From: an uncultured Thermogutta sp.
GTDB taxonomy: Bacteria; Planctomycetota; Planctomycetia; Pirellulales; Thermoguttaceae
Direction of reading: 5' to 3'
DNA length: 64,000 bases
NCBI GenBank assembly: GCA_937128505.1
Contig: CAKZMM010000113.1
Location: 1 to 64,000, forward strand
The position numbers and the translations under genes were made by a program. This document shows positions 9,764 through 18,902 of this stretch, in pieces (positions within the stretch are counted from its first letter, which is position 1; each line of letters begins with the position of its first letter). The notes under the pieces were generated by a model. That model did not search any database. It saw only the letters and a list, made by a program, of their open reading frames with translations, and was not told where the DNA came from.

Positions 9764-11332
9764 TTAGTGCGTGACGGCATACACCAGGATGTTCGTCCCG
9801 ATTTTCAGGGCATCTTCATCCTGGATTCCGTAGCTATACGGATGGGGGAATTGCTCCCAACCGTTGCCGAGATCGAATCGGCTGTAGACCACCGCCAACC
9901 GCCCATCGAGCGAGATGCCCTCCAACTCGGGCGTCTCCAAAGGGCCAAAATCCTCGCGCACCCGAGGCGTGTATTCGACCCGATCGATGTCGAAGTGCAC
10001 ATGATAAATGGGATGATCCGGCGGCAACCGCTCCAGTTTGACATCGGGCAAAACCTTCGCGATTTCGCGTCGGAAAGCCATATCAAAAGCCACTCGGCCG
10101 CAGCAGGCATCCGCCACGAGCATGCCCCCGGCCTTTAAATACCGTTGGAGCCTGCCGCGGGATTCGTCATCCCAAACGAACTCGTGGTGCCCGGTCATGT
10201 AAAGCAGCGGATAGGTGGCCGCTTGCGGATCTTTGAGGGAGACATTCTGACGCTTGAATTTGACGCCCAGGGTCGAATTATCCCGAGCAAATTTCAGCAG
10301 GTTATGGACCGCGGACGGATCGGGATCCCAGTCTCCCAGGTGAATGAGCTGGGCAAAGACGAAATCATCGCGGCTTGGGGCTTCAGCCTCGAAATACACC
10401 TTTGTGGTGCTGAGGAACCGCCCAAGCTGATAGCTGCCCAGAATGTATGTGATTAAATTCGCCCCGATTTGCCGCGCTTGATCGATTACCACCCGCAGTC
10501 CGCGGGGATGTTCATGCCCATCCCAACCGCACGTCAAATCGGCCGGGGAGAAAATCACGCCGGTCCGGCAACCAAAATCAATTCCCTCCAAAACCGGCTC
10601 GCCTGTGTACGTGGAGCCGTCGCCCTTTTTATATTCGATCATTCCCAACTTGTAGTAAGTCGCATAGATGGGGTCTTCCGGCGCCAGTTTCCGAAGGGGC
10701 CGACCCGGGAAAATCAGCTCCATTTCCCGCCGGAAACTCTCCGCAAAGTCGTTCCAGCCGCAACAGGCATCGCCGATGATCGTACCGCCATCCATCACAT
10801 ACCGGGCCAACTGCTGACGAACCGGAGCGGTAAGCTCGAAATGGTTGTGACCCGCGAAAAGAAGTGCCGGCAATTCCCGCGGATCAAACGAGAAGTGGGC
10901 AAAATCCGCATCGACCGAGCGGTAATGAATTCCCAGTTTCTCATTCGTCCAGGCTAAAAGCGTATTGATATCCGCCGGATCGGTCATCCAGTCGCGATAC
11001 ATGGTCCGTTTACCATCGCGGGTGATCCAGCGGACCGGCCCCATGGCCATTTTCCCCACCAAAGCCGGCGGACTGGGCGGACGTTTTCTTTCCGACCGCC
11101 GCAGTGGCGTAACCGGCAGCGGCAGCGGCGGAAAAGCCTCGCCCCCGGTGCGATGCTGTTTCTCAGCCTGAGGCGGCGGGCCGCAGTCGATCGGTCCCGA
11201 ATTATCCTGACCGAAAACCAAGGCCGGAATATTCCAGCCGGTCGTTCCGGCCGCACATCCTAATCCGAGTTTTTCGATAAATTTTCTACGAGATAAGCCC
11301 ATAAGAGATGCCTTCGCTTCTGCTGCCGTCAT
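9764..11332 (-). CDS. Exported protein with two DUF4159 domains
   Basis: A 522-residue protein starting at the ATG with ribosome site ggaaggaga upstream; the frame opens further up but this start gives a proper signal. The N-terminus is a Tat-type signal (GLSRRKFIEKLGLGCAAG) and export to the periplasm is likely. Two related halves follow, each with the DUF4159 pattern: a 'RTMYRDWMTDP'-like or 'FVFAQLIHLGDWDP' opening, an LLFAGHNHFELT/LLYMTGHHEFVW strand, and a glycine-rich DGGTIIGDACCGW or AGGMLVADACCGR motif. Each half ends in a GANLITYILG/GTNILVYAVTH strand. DUF4159 resembles ThuA/class I glutamine amidotransferase folds; its function is unknown. The DACCG cysteine pair is kept in both copies. 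Confidence 0.85.
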   Translation of the reverse strand: MTAAEAKASLMGLSRRKFIEKLGLGCAAGTTGWNIPALVFGQDNSGPIDCGPPPQAEKQHRTGGEAFPPLPLPVTPLRRSERKRPPSPPALVGKMAMGPVRWITRDGKRTMYRDWMTDPADINTLLAWTNEKLGIHYRSVDADFAHFSFDPRELPALLFAGHNHFELTAPVRQQLARYVMDGGTIIGDACCGWNDFAESFRREMELIFPGRPLRKLAPEDPIYATYYKLGMIEYKKGDGSTYTGEPVLEGIDFGCRTGVIFSPADLTCGWDGHEHPRGLRVVIDQARQIGANLITYILGSYQLGRFLSTTKVYFEAEAPSRDDFVFAQLIHLGDWDPDPSAVHNLLKFARDNSTLGVKFKRQNVSLKDPQAATYPLLYMTGHHEFVWDDESRGRLQRYLKAGGMLVADACCGRVAFDMAFRREIAKVLPDVKLERLPPDHPIYHVHFDIDRVEYTPRVREDFGPLETPELEGISLDGRLAVVYSRFDLGNGWEQFPHPYSYGIQDEDALKIGTNILVYAVTH

Positions 11333-11700
11333 ATGGAGATCTCCTTCCAAAGATTTTCGTCTCTGCCTGAATGATGACCCCGGAACCCCCTGAAAACTCC
11401 TTTTTTGACGAAAAACCCATCTCACAACGGGTACGAACAAAACAGACCGCAGGACCGATGCGCTACCGTTTCACCAAGATCCCCAACCGTTTTTTTCAAA
11501 AAAACACTCGTTAGTTCGCTCCCCCCTTCCCAAAAAGACCACCGCCCCTTATTAACCAGATTACCTTGGCTAGACATCTGCCGCTTGATCTTGACTGTGA
11601 TTTATTACCAGCCAGTTGTCACGATTTTATTACGAGGAAGTTGCCACCTTAACTTATTAAAAGGGAAGGAACCGGATCGTTACCGGCCGCTATTACCATT
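11333..11700. other. Spacer between DUF4159 and FecR/LamG genes
   Basis: Contains a striking A/T palindrome (GTTTTTTT C AAAAAAAC, 11489-11505) and otherwise no gene. The palindrome could form a weak bidirectional terminator or a bent segment. Confidence 0.4.
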
Positions 11701-13668
11701 CTACCAATATCGCTCTAACAACAATCGGTAGTGCGCTTGCAGAGTTTCTTCCTCTAAAACACCTTCGTAAATGGCCAGTTCGTCGATAGCTCCCGGCCAG
11801 GGATACGCATGGGCGAGATTCGCTTGAAAGCCCTTACCGACCCCTAACGGCCCTTTTGCCAAGCTGCCGGGGACCAGCGTCTCCGCAACAAGCCTTTGCA
11901 AGCGAGCTTCCGACCCATCGAGGGGACCGCAATAAACATTCACTTTGACTCCCTCGGGTACCGTAGCCACAGTTACCGCCACGTAATACCACTGACCGAA
12001 AAGTAGGCGAATGCCGCTTTCTAACCACTGGCTATTGGCGTCGAAAAGGTGAAGCAAACGTCCCTCTCCATCGGCGACCACCCAAAACGAGCACTGATCG
12101 GCGCTTGCTCGAGTTCCCACCGCAACACATGTCGCCTGGGGGTCGCGTTCAGCGGGGGGATCCATTCGCAGGAGGAGCTCTACGGTCAGCGCCCTGGGCG
12201 GCTCAAAATCGCCCAAGGTTTGGAGGGCCACCCCCTGAGTGTTGCCCGATCGCACTCCCCGATAGAAGCGCACCGCACGAGTGCTACTATCCAAACCTCG
12301 CTCTTGATAATCAACGGCTCCCCCGCCGCTGCCTCCAAACATCACGACCTCTGCAAGGTGTAGCCCACCCCGCCGATCTAACCTTCGCTCCGACGAACTC
12401 CACCCCTCAAAAGGAAAGTGGTGACGTAATCGCGGATCATTCCGCACCGCCTGCCTAAAGCGTGCCACGCACACCGGCCCATCCAAGCTAGGCCATGGAT
12501 CGAGACGAAATTTCGCGGCCAAGACGTTCAACTTACCGTCGCGGTGCTCGATTCGGAGGGCCTGACCGGCCGATAAGATCAGATTCTTTACCGCCTCATC
12601 ATCCGCCAGCAAGCTCGTTTTCCGCTTTTCAGGTTGGTTCCAGTTCACGATGGCAACCGATTCGCAAGTGCTCGGAATATTCCGCCCGCCATCGTCGGCA
12701 CAACCGGGAAGATCTTCCGCGGCAAGGCAACGACCGCTCATCAGTACGCTTTTCGCCAAGAAAGCGGAGGGCAAGGCCCCTTCCCCTGAAGCGGAGGGAT
12801 CGGGGACCGATATCGCGATTTCCACCTTACCTTCCAGACAGTGAATTTCTGTCCACTCGTCTGCCACATGAACCCCAAATGAGGTGCCGCGATCGATGAT
12901 TCGGGCAAACGGTGTTTCAACGACAAAATGCGGCTTCCCGACCGGCACCTGCACGAAGGCTGTTCCCTTATTCAACGCGACGCATGAACCGGCAAGCGGC
13001 ACCAACTCCGCAGGACCTTCCACCGCCATTCGGACCCCGCTGGCAAAACGCATGCGGATGGAACCGGTCTCCAACCGACACGCCCGCCTGCCGGGTAGGG
13101 GTATCGCCCTCAGTTGGGCGAAAGCACTTTCACCTGGATGATCACTATTCCCAGAGTCGTCGGGCGAGCATTCCACCAGATTCACCAGCTCCCATTCCGC
13201 ACCCGCCACCTCCTCAACCCAAGCCACCGAGGTTGATCCACCGGTCTCGGCTAGGCGAAGAGGCGAATTGTTTGTCGACTGTCCCTGCGGGATCGTGGTT
13301 CCCCCGGATCGCCACCCCAACAAGTGCGCAAAACCGCCCCGCCAAAGCCCCCACCCAACCAGGAGAACTGCGGTGGCCAAACCGAGCCATACCGCCGACT
13401 TGCGAAGGTAATATCCGGTAGTTAAAGACTCCCGACGTACGGAGGGTTGCGGCAAGTGCCACAAATTCGCCTTCAAAAGCTCCTCGGAGGACTGCCAATA
13501 AAGCTCGCCATGAATCGCCAAATATTCCAGAAAAAGTCGTCGTGCCCCCGGGGAGTTTCGCAGAGCAAACTCCAACCGAGCCACACCCGCTGCATCCAAG
13601 ACTCCTTCGCAAAGCTGCGAGGCCAGGTGTGCAACTTCTTCCGAGTTAAAAGAATCTTGCGTTTTCAT
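11701..13668 (-). CDS. FecR-domain membrane protein with C-terminal LamG domain
   Basis: A 655-residue protein whose ATG overlaps the sigma-factor stop codon (ATGA), so the two are translationally coupled; earlier starts in the frame are unlikely. The N-terminal 85 residues are a cytoplasmic anti-sigma-like segment (LEFALRNSPGARRLFLEYLAIHGELYW). One membrane helix follows at about residues 92-109. Outside it lie a FecR-like domain (GPAELVPLAGSCVALNKG, then FARIIDRGTSFGVHV) and a C-terminal concanavalin-A/LamG-like domain (ALTVELLLRMD, QWYYVAVTVATVPEG, GAIDELAIYEGVL). The layout fits a planctomycete ECF-linked anti-sigma sensor that recognises an external ligand, perhaps a glycan. Function is inferred. 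Confidence 0.87.
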   Translation of the reverse strand: MKTQDSFNSEEVAHLASQLCEGVLDAAGVARLEFALRNSPGARRLFLEYLAIHGELYWQSSEELLKANLWHLPQPSVRRESLTTGYYLRKSAVWLGLATAVLLVGWGLWRGGFAHLLGWRSGGTTIPQGQSTNNSPLRLAETGGSTSVAWVEEVAGAEWELVNLVECSPDDSGNSDHPGESAFAQLRAIPLPGRRACRLETGSIRMRFASGVRMAVEGPAELVPLAGSCVALNKGTAFVQVPVGKPHFVVETPFARIIDRGTSFGVHVADEWTEIHCLEGKVEIAISVPDPSASGEGALPSAFLAKSVLMSGRCLAAEDLPGCADDGGRNIPSTCESVAIVNWNQPEKRKTSLLADDEAVKNLILSAGQALRIEHRDGKLNVLAAKFRLDPWPSLDGPVCVARFRQAVRNDPRLRHHFPFEGWSSSERRLDRRGGLHLAEVVMFGGSGGGAVDYQERGLDSSTRAVRFYRGVRSGNTQGVALQTLGDFEPPRALTVELLLRMDPPAERDPQATCVAVGTRASADQCSFWVVADGEGRLLHLFDANSQWLESGIRLLFGQWYYVAVTVATVPEGVKVNVYCGPLDGSEARLQRLVAETLVPGSLAKGPLGVGKGFQANLAHAYPWPGAIDELAIYEGVLEEETLQAHYRLLLERYW

Positions 13669-14243
13669 CCCAGCGAATCTGCCGCTAACCGGCGGCGAAT
13701 GCACTCCAACAAGAACATTCTGGCCCGATGCAAAGCCCTTCGTGCTGCCTCAACGGTTTTGCCGACGGCATGCGCCGCCGATTGAATGGTTGCGTCCGGT
13801 GCGTAGCGTGCCAGGACCAACCGCCGCAGGGGTTCGCGCAGCTTTTGGAGACAATACGCCAGTGCCTCCCGCCGCCTCTCCGCTTGCCCGAGCAACTCAC
13901 CGGCGTCGTGTGCCAGCACTTCCAACACTTCCTCGCTGAGTAATCCTTCTGATTTCGACCGGCGGCTTCGGAACTTTAGAACTTCGTAATACGCGACTTT
14001 ACACGCCCAGCGGAGAAAATCCGTCTGCGGGTCAAACTCATCAAATTTCCGCCATAACACCAAATTGGTTTCCTGGAGGATATCTTCCGCGTCCACCGGC
14101 TGGTGAATCAGGCTCAAAATGTAAAGAAACAACTTGCGCTGAACACTTGCCAAAAGTTTTGCGAAACGTTCGACTTTATTCCCCAGGTCCCGGGACTCGG
14201 GAGATCCGTTCGGCGTTTCGTTCCCAATAGGCGGCTCTTGCAT
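13665..14243 (-). CDS. ECF-type RNA polymerase sigma factor
   Basis: A 192-residue sigma-70 family protein of the Rhodopirellula/Verrucomicrobium type. Region 2 is at FLYILSLIHQPVDAEDILQE and FDPQTDFLRWACKVAYYEV, including the DAEDILQET core-binding motif. Region 4 is the helix-turn-helix LRRLVLARYAPDATIQSAAH to VEAARRALHRARMFLLECIR. The ATG at 14243 is chosen over a TTG two codons earlier. It is co-translated with the FecR/LamG protein through an ATGA overlap, which makes that protein its likely regulator. The target promoters are not recognisable by eye. Confidence 0.92.
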   Translation of the reverse strand: MQEPPIGNETPNGSPESRDLGNKVERFAKLLASVQRKLFLYILSLIHQPVDAEDILQETNLVLWRKFDEFDPQTDFLRWACKVAYYEVLKFRSRRSKSEGLLSEEVLEVLAHDAGELLGQAERRREALAYCLQKLREPLRRLVLARYAPDATIQSAAHAVGKTVEAARRALHRARMFLLECIRRRLAADSLG

Positions 14244-14249
14244 GAACAA

Positions 14250-14564
14250 ACGGCAGTTGAAATTCGATCCGCGACCAATTCGTTTTGCGTCCTAATTGCC
14301 CTCTCTGTTCTTTCCACCTGTTTTTATTCACCTCGAATTGTCGAAAGTCTTCTTCGCAGCTTGGATTCCTTGCTTGACCTGCTTCCTTCTACTTAATAAC
14401 CCCTTTTTGGGGCCGAAAACCGGACAAAAAACCAGGAACAAACCGTTGATCCGACTTCTTCGCGAATCATCAGTCCTTCCCCCAACCACATGATCACTAT
14501 GGCTGTGAGATATGTAATGTATCAGATTGACTCACCACGGCCTGGAACCTGTATTTTTGATTCC
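14250..14564. other. Spacer upstream of the ECF operon
   Basis: AT-rich and gene-free. Being upstream of the sigma gene it should hold that operon's promoter, but no sequence pair stands out. Confidence 0.4.
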
Positions 14565-14668
14565 AATTTCCAAGATTGGACCGATGATCCATTTCCGAGA
14601 TGGGACCGATGTTTGATTCCCGAGATTCGACGGATGATGAGTTTTCCCGATTTTCAACGGTTAATGAG
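14565..14668. repeat. Four imperfect 26-nt tandem repeats
   Basis: Four head-to-tail 26-nt units (14565, 14591, 14617, 14643) share a core like ttcccgagattngaccgatgatga. They end 15 nt before the 3' end of the UbiB-type gene on the other strand. The units diverge, so this is an old tandem array or a set of binding sites. Confidence 0.6.
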
Positions 14669-14682
14669 TTTTCTCAATCTTC

Positions 14683-16359
14683 TCACTCTTCCTCCCTCTC
14701 AATTTCAGGCTTTTTTCCCACATCTCGGCGCACTTTTGCGGCAAGAAAACCGCCCAACCCCAGCCCGATGAGGCCCGGAATCGATAGCTCATGACCTCCG
14801 AGGTGGATCACCGGCGGAAACTTGAAGCCAACTAGCAGGCACGAACCGATGATTAACCCCGACGCCAGAATTCCAAGCGAAAGGCGATTCAAAGCCGCCG
14901 ATAGCTGAGGTTGCTCTAATCGAACACGAAAACGCCCTTCCTGAAGCTGCCCGAGTACTTCTTCGGTGGCTCCCGGTATTGCCTCCAAAAGCCTCTCCCA
15001 CCGGCCCAAAATCCTTTGGATATGCCGCCACTGGTAACCGACCGTCCATCTTCTCCAGAGCATTTGCCGGCGATAAGGCCGCATGACTTCCAAAAGATTA
15101 AATTGGGGTGCCAAAAGTCGTGCGGTTCCTTCCATGGTTACCAGCACCTTGATGAGCAGGGCCAATTGCGGAGGAAGCAAGATGCGGTAGCGCCGCACCA
15201 TCTCAGTTAGTTCGCGTAGCGCGCCAGCCAAATCAAATGCCGCTAACGGTTGGTACCCGTAATGAGCCACGTAGTCAGCCAGATCACCCACAAGAGCGGT
15301 ACGATCGAGTTTCTTCGGGGCGGAACCAATTCGCATGATCACTGTAGCCAGATACTCGGCATCTAATCCCGTGACGGCCAAAAGCAGTTGTTCCATGTCC
15401 GCGCGTAGCTGCTCATCGAGGCGTCCCACCAACCCGTAGTCCAAAAGTCCAATGACTCCGCCGGGCAAAATGACCAAATTTCCCGGATGGGGATCCGCAT
15501 GATACAGACCATGGATGAATATCATCTCCAGATAAAGCTCGGCACCACGCCGAGCCAGATCCGTAAGATCGTACCCCTGGGCAAGCAGTTGTTCCCGACT
15601 CGAGAGCGGAACCCCCTCGACGAGCTCCATAGTAAGTACCCGCGTCGTGCATAACTCCGGATAAACCCGTGGGATGCGCACGGACGGGTTTTCGGCGAAA
15701 TTGCGCGCGAATTGGACCATGTGCCGCTGCTCCCAAGTGAAGTCCAATTCGCGACGCATCAGCCGCTCGAACTCCGCCAATAAGGCCCGCGGACGAAAAT
15801 AGCGGATCTCGGGTAGCCCTTCGACCAGATGAACGAGCCCGCCCAAGATTTCCAAATCAACCTCGACTTTTCGGTGGATGTCAGGGTGCTGAATTTTGAC
15901 AGCCACGGTGGCACCGTCGAGGGTTTCCGCCCGATGAACCTGCGCTATCGAAGCGGAAGCATAGGGTTGCCAATCGAAGTGACGGAAGAATTGATCAACA
16001 GATCGCCCTAGCTCTTCCTCCAACGTTTTACGAACCACCTCGGGGGGATCCGAGACCACATCGGTTTGCAGGTGCTCGAACTCTTTCGCAAGTCGGAAAC
16101 CTACAACATCCGGCCGAATACTCAGTGCCTGCCCCAACTTGATGAATGTGGGCCCAAGCTCACACAAAGCCAATCGCACACGAGTTTCCCACGGTTGGCG
16201 GGCAATCGCCCCACCTTGACGGGAGCGAATAAGATCTTTGGCGAATTCAGGACCCAGCCGACCAATCCAGTCTGCCAAACCATATTTGGTCAGAATACCA
16301 AGAATCTCACCCCAACGGCCAAGGTGACGATAAAGTTGGGGAATTGATCGGAATGTCAT
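14683..16359 (-). CDS. UbiB/ABC1-family atypical kinase
   Basis: A 558-residue member of the ABC1/ADCK/UbiB family, needed elsewhere for ubiquinone or other prenyl-lipid metabolism. It shows the family KxGQ motif (TFIKLGQALSIRPD), the Ala-rich nucleotide loop (YASASIAQVHRAETLDG), the Lys of VAVKIQHP, the catalytic HADPHPGNL and the metal-binding LLDYGLVG. Two hydrophobic C-terminal helices (SLGILASGLIIGSCLLVGF and IPGLIGLGLGGFLAAKV) anchor it to the membrane, as in UbiB. No quinone biosynthesis genes are adjacent, so the lipid it serves is unknown. The symbol ubiB is withheld because paralogues are common. Confidence 0.92.
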   Translation of the reverse strand: MTFRSIPQLYRHLGRWGEILGILTKYGLADWIGRLGPEFAKDLIRSRQGGAIARQPWETRVRLALCELGPTFIKLGQALSIRPDVVGFRLAKEFEHLQTDVVSDPPEVVRKTLEEELGRSVDQFFRHFDWQPYASASIAQVHRAETLDGATVAVKIQHPDIHRKVEVDLEILGGLVHLVEGLPEIRYFRPRALLAEFERLMRRELDFTWEQRHMVQFARNFAENPSVRIPRVYPELCTTRVLTMELVEGVPLSSREQLLAQGYDLTDLARRGAELYLEMIFIHGLYHADPHPGNLVILPGGVIGLLDYGLVGRLDEQLRADMEQLLLAVTGLDAEYLATVIMRIGSAPKKLDRTALVGDLADYVAHYGYQPLAAFDLAGALRELTEMVRRYRILLPPQLALLIKVLVTMEGTARLLAPQFNLLEVMRPYRRQMLWRRWTVGYQWRHIQRILGRWERLLEAIPGATEEVLGQLQEGRFRVRLEQPQLSAALNRLSLGILASGLIIGSCLLVGFKFPPVIHLGGHELSIPGLIGLGLGGFLAAKVRRDVGKKPEIEREEE

Positions 16360-16438
16360 GGGATGCAGCGGAATAGACTACAAATTGACCGATGCGTCGT
16401 AGCAAACACAAACACCGGATGAAAACTCCTTTTACCAT

Positions 16439-16496
16439 TAAAATCCTGTGGTGCGAAGATTTCCCGCTAAAATCCTGTGGTGCGAAGATTTCCCGC
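16439..16496. repeat. Exact 29-bp tandem duplication
   Basis: The 29-mer starting taaaatcctgtggtgcga occurs at 16439-16467 and again at 16468-16496 without a mismatch, which implies a recent duplication. It lies about 80 nt upstream of the minus-strand UbiB-type gene. The rest of the spacer to 17083 shows no supported gene. Confidence 0.85.
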
Positions 16497-17083
16497 CTGC
16501 TACCAAGGTGCCCTCATAAGCGGTGGTTTCCTTTCTTCTAGCCCGCTGAAATTCCGTCACCACTTCCGAGGCGCATGCCCGCAAATACCCGCCAAAAACG
16601 CTTCCGTCGATGGAGCGATACGCTTACCACCGAAAATCCACCGATATGACCAATTCGGGGTAAACGGTGTATTTCATCGCAGGCGAAACGCCACTTCTTT
16701 TCCCTCGTCGCCACTCATTTGCGATAGAGAGCTTATTCTTTGGCCCATTCACCCCTGCACACACTTCAATGCGGAAGCTTGCCTACAGCACCCGGGGTAA
16801 TGCCCTCAGACACATTCCCAAACCGCTGTATTGCCCATTGAGGAAACGCTCTCAGGAATGCAAGGGGCCACTTCCCGTTCAAAGGCTTTGGGCTACCGTT
16901 TTTGGAACTCAGCGACCCTCAAAAATGCGGCATTTCATACAGTTATGGCCCCTGTCACCCCGTGGGGCAGTCTCCTTAGACAGAAAGACTTTGGAGCAGT
17001 CTCCCCGGATAGAAGGACCTACATGAAATGCTTCCTTGTCGGAGAGATCATTTTGAATTTGCAAGATCCCATCGCACGGATAG

Positions 17084-18319
17084 CTATGTCAATAAGGTTA
17101 AGGGATTCACACGCGTTTCCAAAGGAAAAGTCACCGGGCGTCCCAGACGCTGCGATTCAAAAACCGCCATGATCATCTCCGTGGCCAAGCGGGCCTCGTA
17201 CATGCTGGCGAGCGGTTGCCGGTCTTCTTCCACGGCAGAAATCAAATCTTTGATGGCCAGGATATTGCCCCCGTGCAGGCCCGGGTCATCGATCGGCTCC
17301 GGTTGATCGACACCCGCCGAGCTGATCGGTAGCCATTTCTTTTTGGATCGTCCGGGGGACCAGGAAGAATCGGGCAGGAAAAAAGCATCGGGAATTTGCC
17401 CCGTGTCAAACGACTGAACAATCCCCTTTGACCCAAAGATCTGGATGCCGAAGCGCGGCGGACGCCCCGAGACATTTCGACGGGAGTCGAAATACCCCAT
17501 CGGGCCTTTTGTCAACCGGAAAATAGCGTGCACGGCATCGCCTGCCAGCGGTCCCAGCCCCTCGTTACCTGGCTGAACATCTTGTGCCTGAATGGGCCGA
17601 CCGTTTTGTTCCACACTGGCGAAACACCAGAGCGGTTCGCCCCCAAAGAAGTGCATCAAGTTGAACATATGGATTCCCAAAACAAAGAGATCTTCGCCGC
17701 CACCGCGATGGTCTTCCTTGCCCCGCACACGAATCTCAATAATCTCCCCGAGTTGGCCTGAATCGATCAGCTCTGAAATCACACGCAATTTGGGACTATA
17801 GCGAGTTTGAAAAGCTATCGCTAACTTCACACCTTGCTTTTCGCAAGCGGCGATCATCCGATCGGCCTCCGCAAGATCGCGGCACATCGGTTTCTCTAAA
17901 TAGATCCCCTTAACCCCCGCCGCTACGGCAGCTAAAACCATGTCGCAATGTTGATCTACCCATCGGGGGCAAATACTTACGAAGTCGGGTTTTACCTTTT
18001 CCAACATCTGACGGTAGTCGGCAAAGCCTGGAGGATCTCCAAGCCGTTTTACCGCCTCAGCCAGACCGGCGGCATCCGGATCGGCAACCCCCACAATCTC
18101 CACCCCCGGTACATCACGCCACGCAACATCCAATCCGTGGCCGTAGTCTCCTCGTCCAGTGTGCCCAATAATGGCCGCACGATATTGAGGCCGACTGCGG
18201 ACGTTCGTGCCCCAGGCACACGCCGTTTCGAGTAGGGCACAGGCCGCCATGCCTTGAATCCACTTACGCCGGGAAACACCTAGATGATGTGAGCCCGAAG
18301 AAATGTGCGAATCGGACAC
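17084..18319 (-). CDS. Gfo/Idh/MocA-family oxidoreductase with Tat signal
   Basis: A 411-residue NAD(P)-dependent dehydrogenase-fold protein. The GTG at 18319 is chosen because ggagg lies 10 nt before it and because it opens a Tat-like signal (GVSRRKWIQGMAACALLETA). The Rossmann segment is RAAIIGHTGRGDYGHGLDVA, with ADPDAAGLAEAVKRLG after it. The family motif EKP is present (GIYLEKPMCRD), and the catalytic-domain histidine region is LGIHMFNLMHFFGG. Planctomycetes encode many such exported paralogues, generally guessed to act on sugars or cyclitols; the substrate here is unknown. A TIM-barrel isomerase of the same strand lies about 580 nt upstream and could work with it. Confidence 0.88.
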   Translation of the reverse strand: MSDSHISSGSHHLGVSRRKWIQGMAACALLETACAWGTNVRSRPQYRAAIIGHTGRGDYGHGLDVAWRDVPGVEIVGVADPDAAGLAEAVKRLGDPPGFADYRQMLEKVKPDFVSICPRWVDQHCDMVLAAVAAGVKGIYLEKPMCRDLAEADRMIAACEKQGVKLAIAFQTRYSPKLRVISELIDSGQLGEIIEIRVRGKEDHRGGGEDLFVLGIHMFNLMHFFGGEPLWCFASVEQNGRPIQAQDVQPGNEGLGPLAGDAVHAIFRLTKGPMGYFDSRRNVSGRPPRFGIQIFGSKGIVQSFDTGQIPDAFFLPDSSWSPGRSKKKWLPISSAGVDQPEPIDDPGLHGGNILAIKDLISAVEEDRQPLASMYEARLATEMIMAVFESQRLGRPVTFPLETRVNPLTLLT

Positions 18320-18902
18320 GTGCGTCACTCCTCCAATACATTCCGAAATTTCTTTCCTGCGATCGTAAAGCGAGATCCGGACAGTAACCCGCAGGTTCAA
18401 AGCTTCATGATTCTCACCCCACCGGTGTGAGCTTAGTCCGGTAGATCGCGGACTAAGCCACAAGTATTGCCCCGTTTCAATCGATTTTTGCTTAAACAAC
18501 TTTACCGGGGTTCAGACGCGTTTTGGGGTGAACTCAGGATTTCACTCGATCGAATTTGCCGCGATTATTCGTATCTTCTTTTCCTCTTTTTCTTCCTTTA
18601 AGACTTTTTCTTCCTGTAAAACGATCCTTCTCCTTTTGAGATGACTAAAGGAGCTTTCAGTTCCTCAGCCTTACCTACTTAACGAGGCAAGGCAAGTTGC
18701 CAGGCAACCTTCGGCGAATTGTCCAAAGTTTCAAACCGGAGATCAAACACTTGTGATAAAAAGCTGACGTGAAGCTTTTCGCATTTTTTCGATTCTTATC
18801 TCGGCATGGCGGCATTTTCCTGAGTGCGAACTTCACATCACATCGGTGCCTAAAGATTCGAACTTTTTCATGAGTACGCTGATTGCATTTTTCAGGGGGA
18901 CG
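18320..18902. other. Spacer with polypyrimidine tract
   Basis: Contains a long pyrimidine-rich run near 18565-18640 (cttctttttcctcttttt-type words), which reads as several purine-rich stretches on the minus strand. No start codons follow them usefully. No gene seen. Confidence 0.4.

Noticed and set aside
14565-14668. CRISPR array
   Set aside because: Units are contiguous 26-mers without unique spacers and there are no cas genes.
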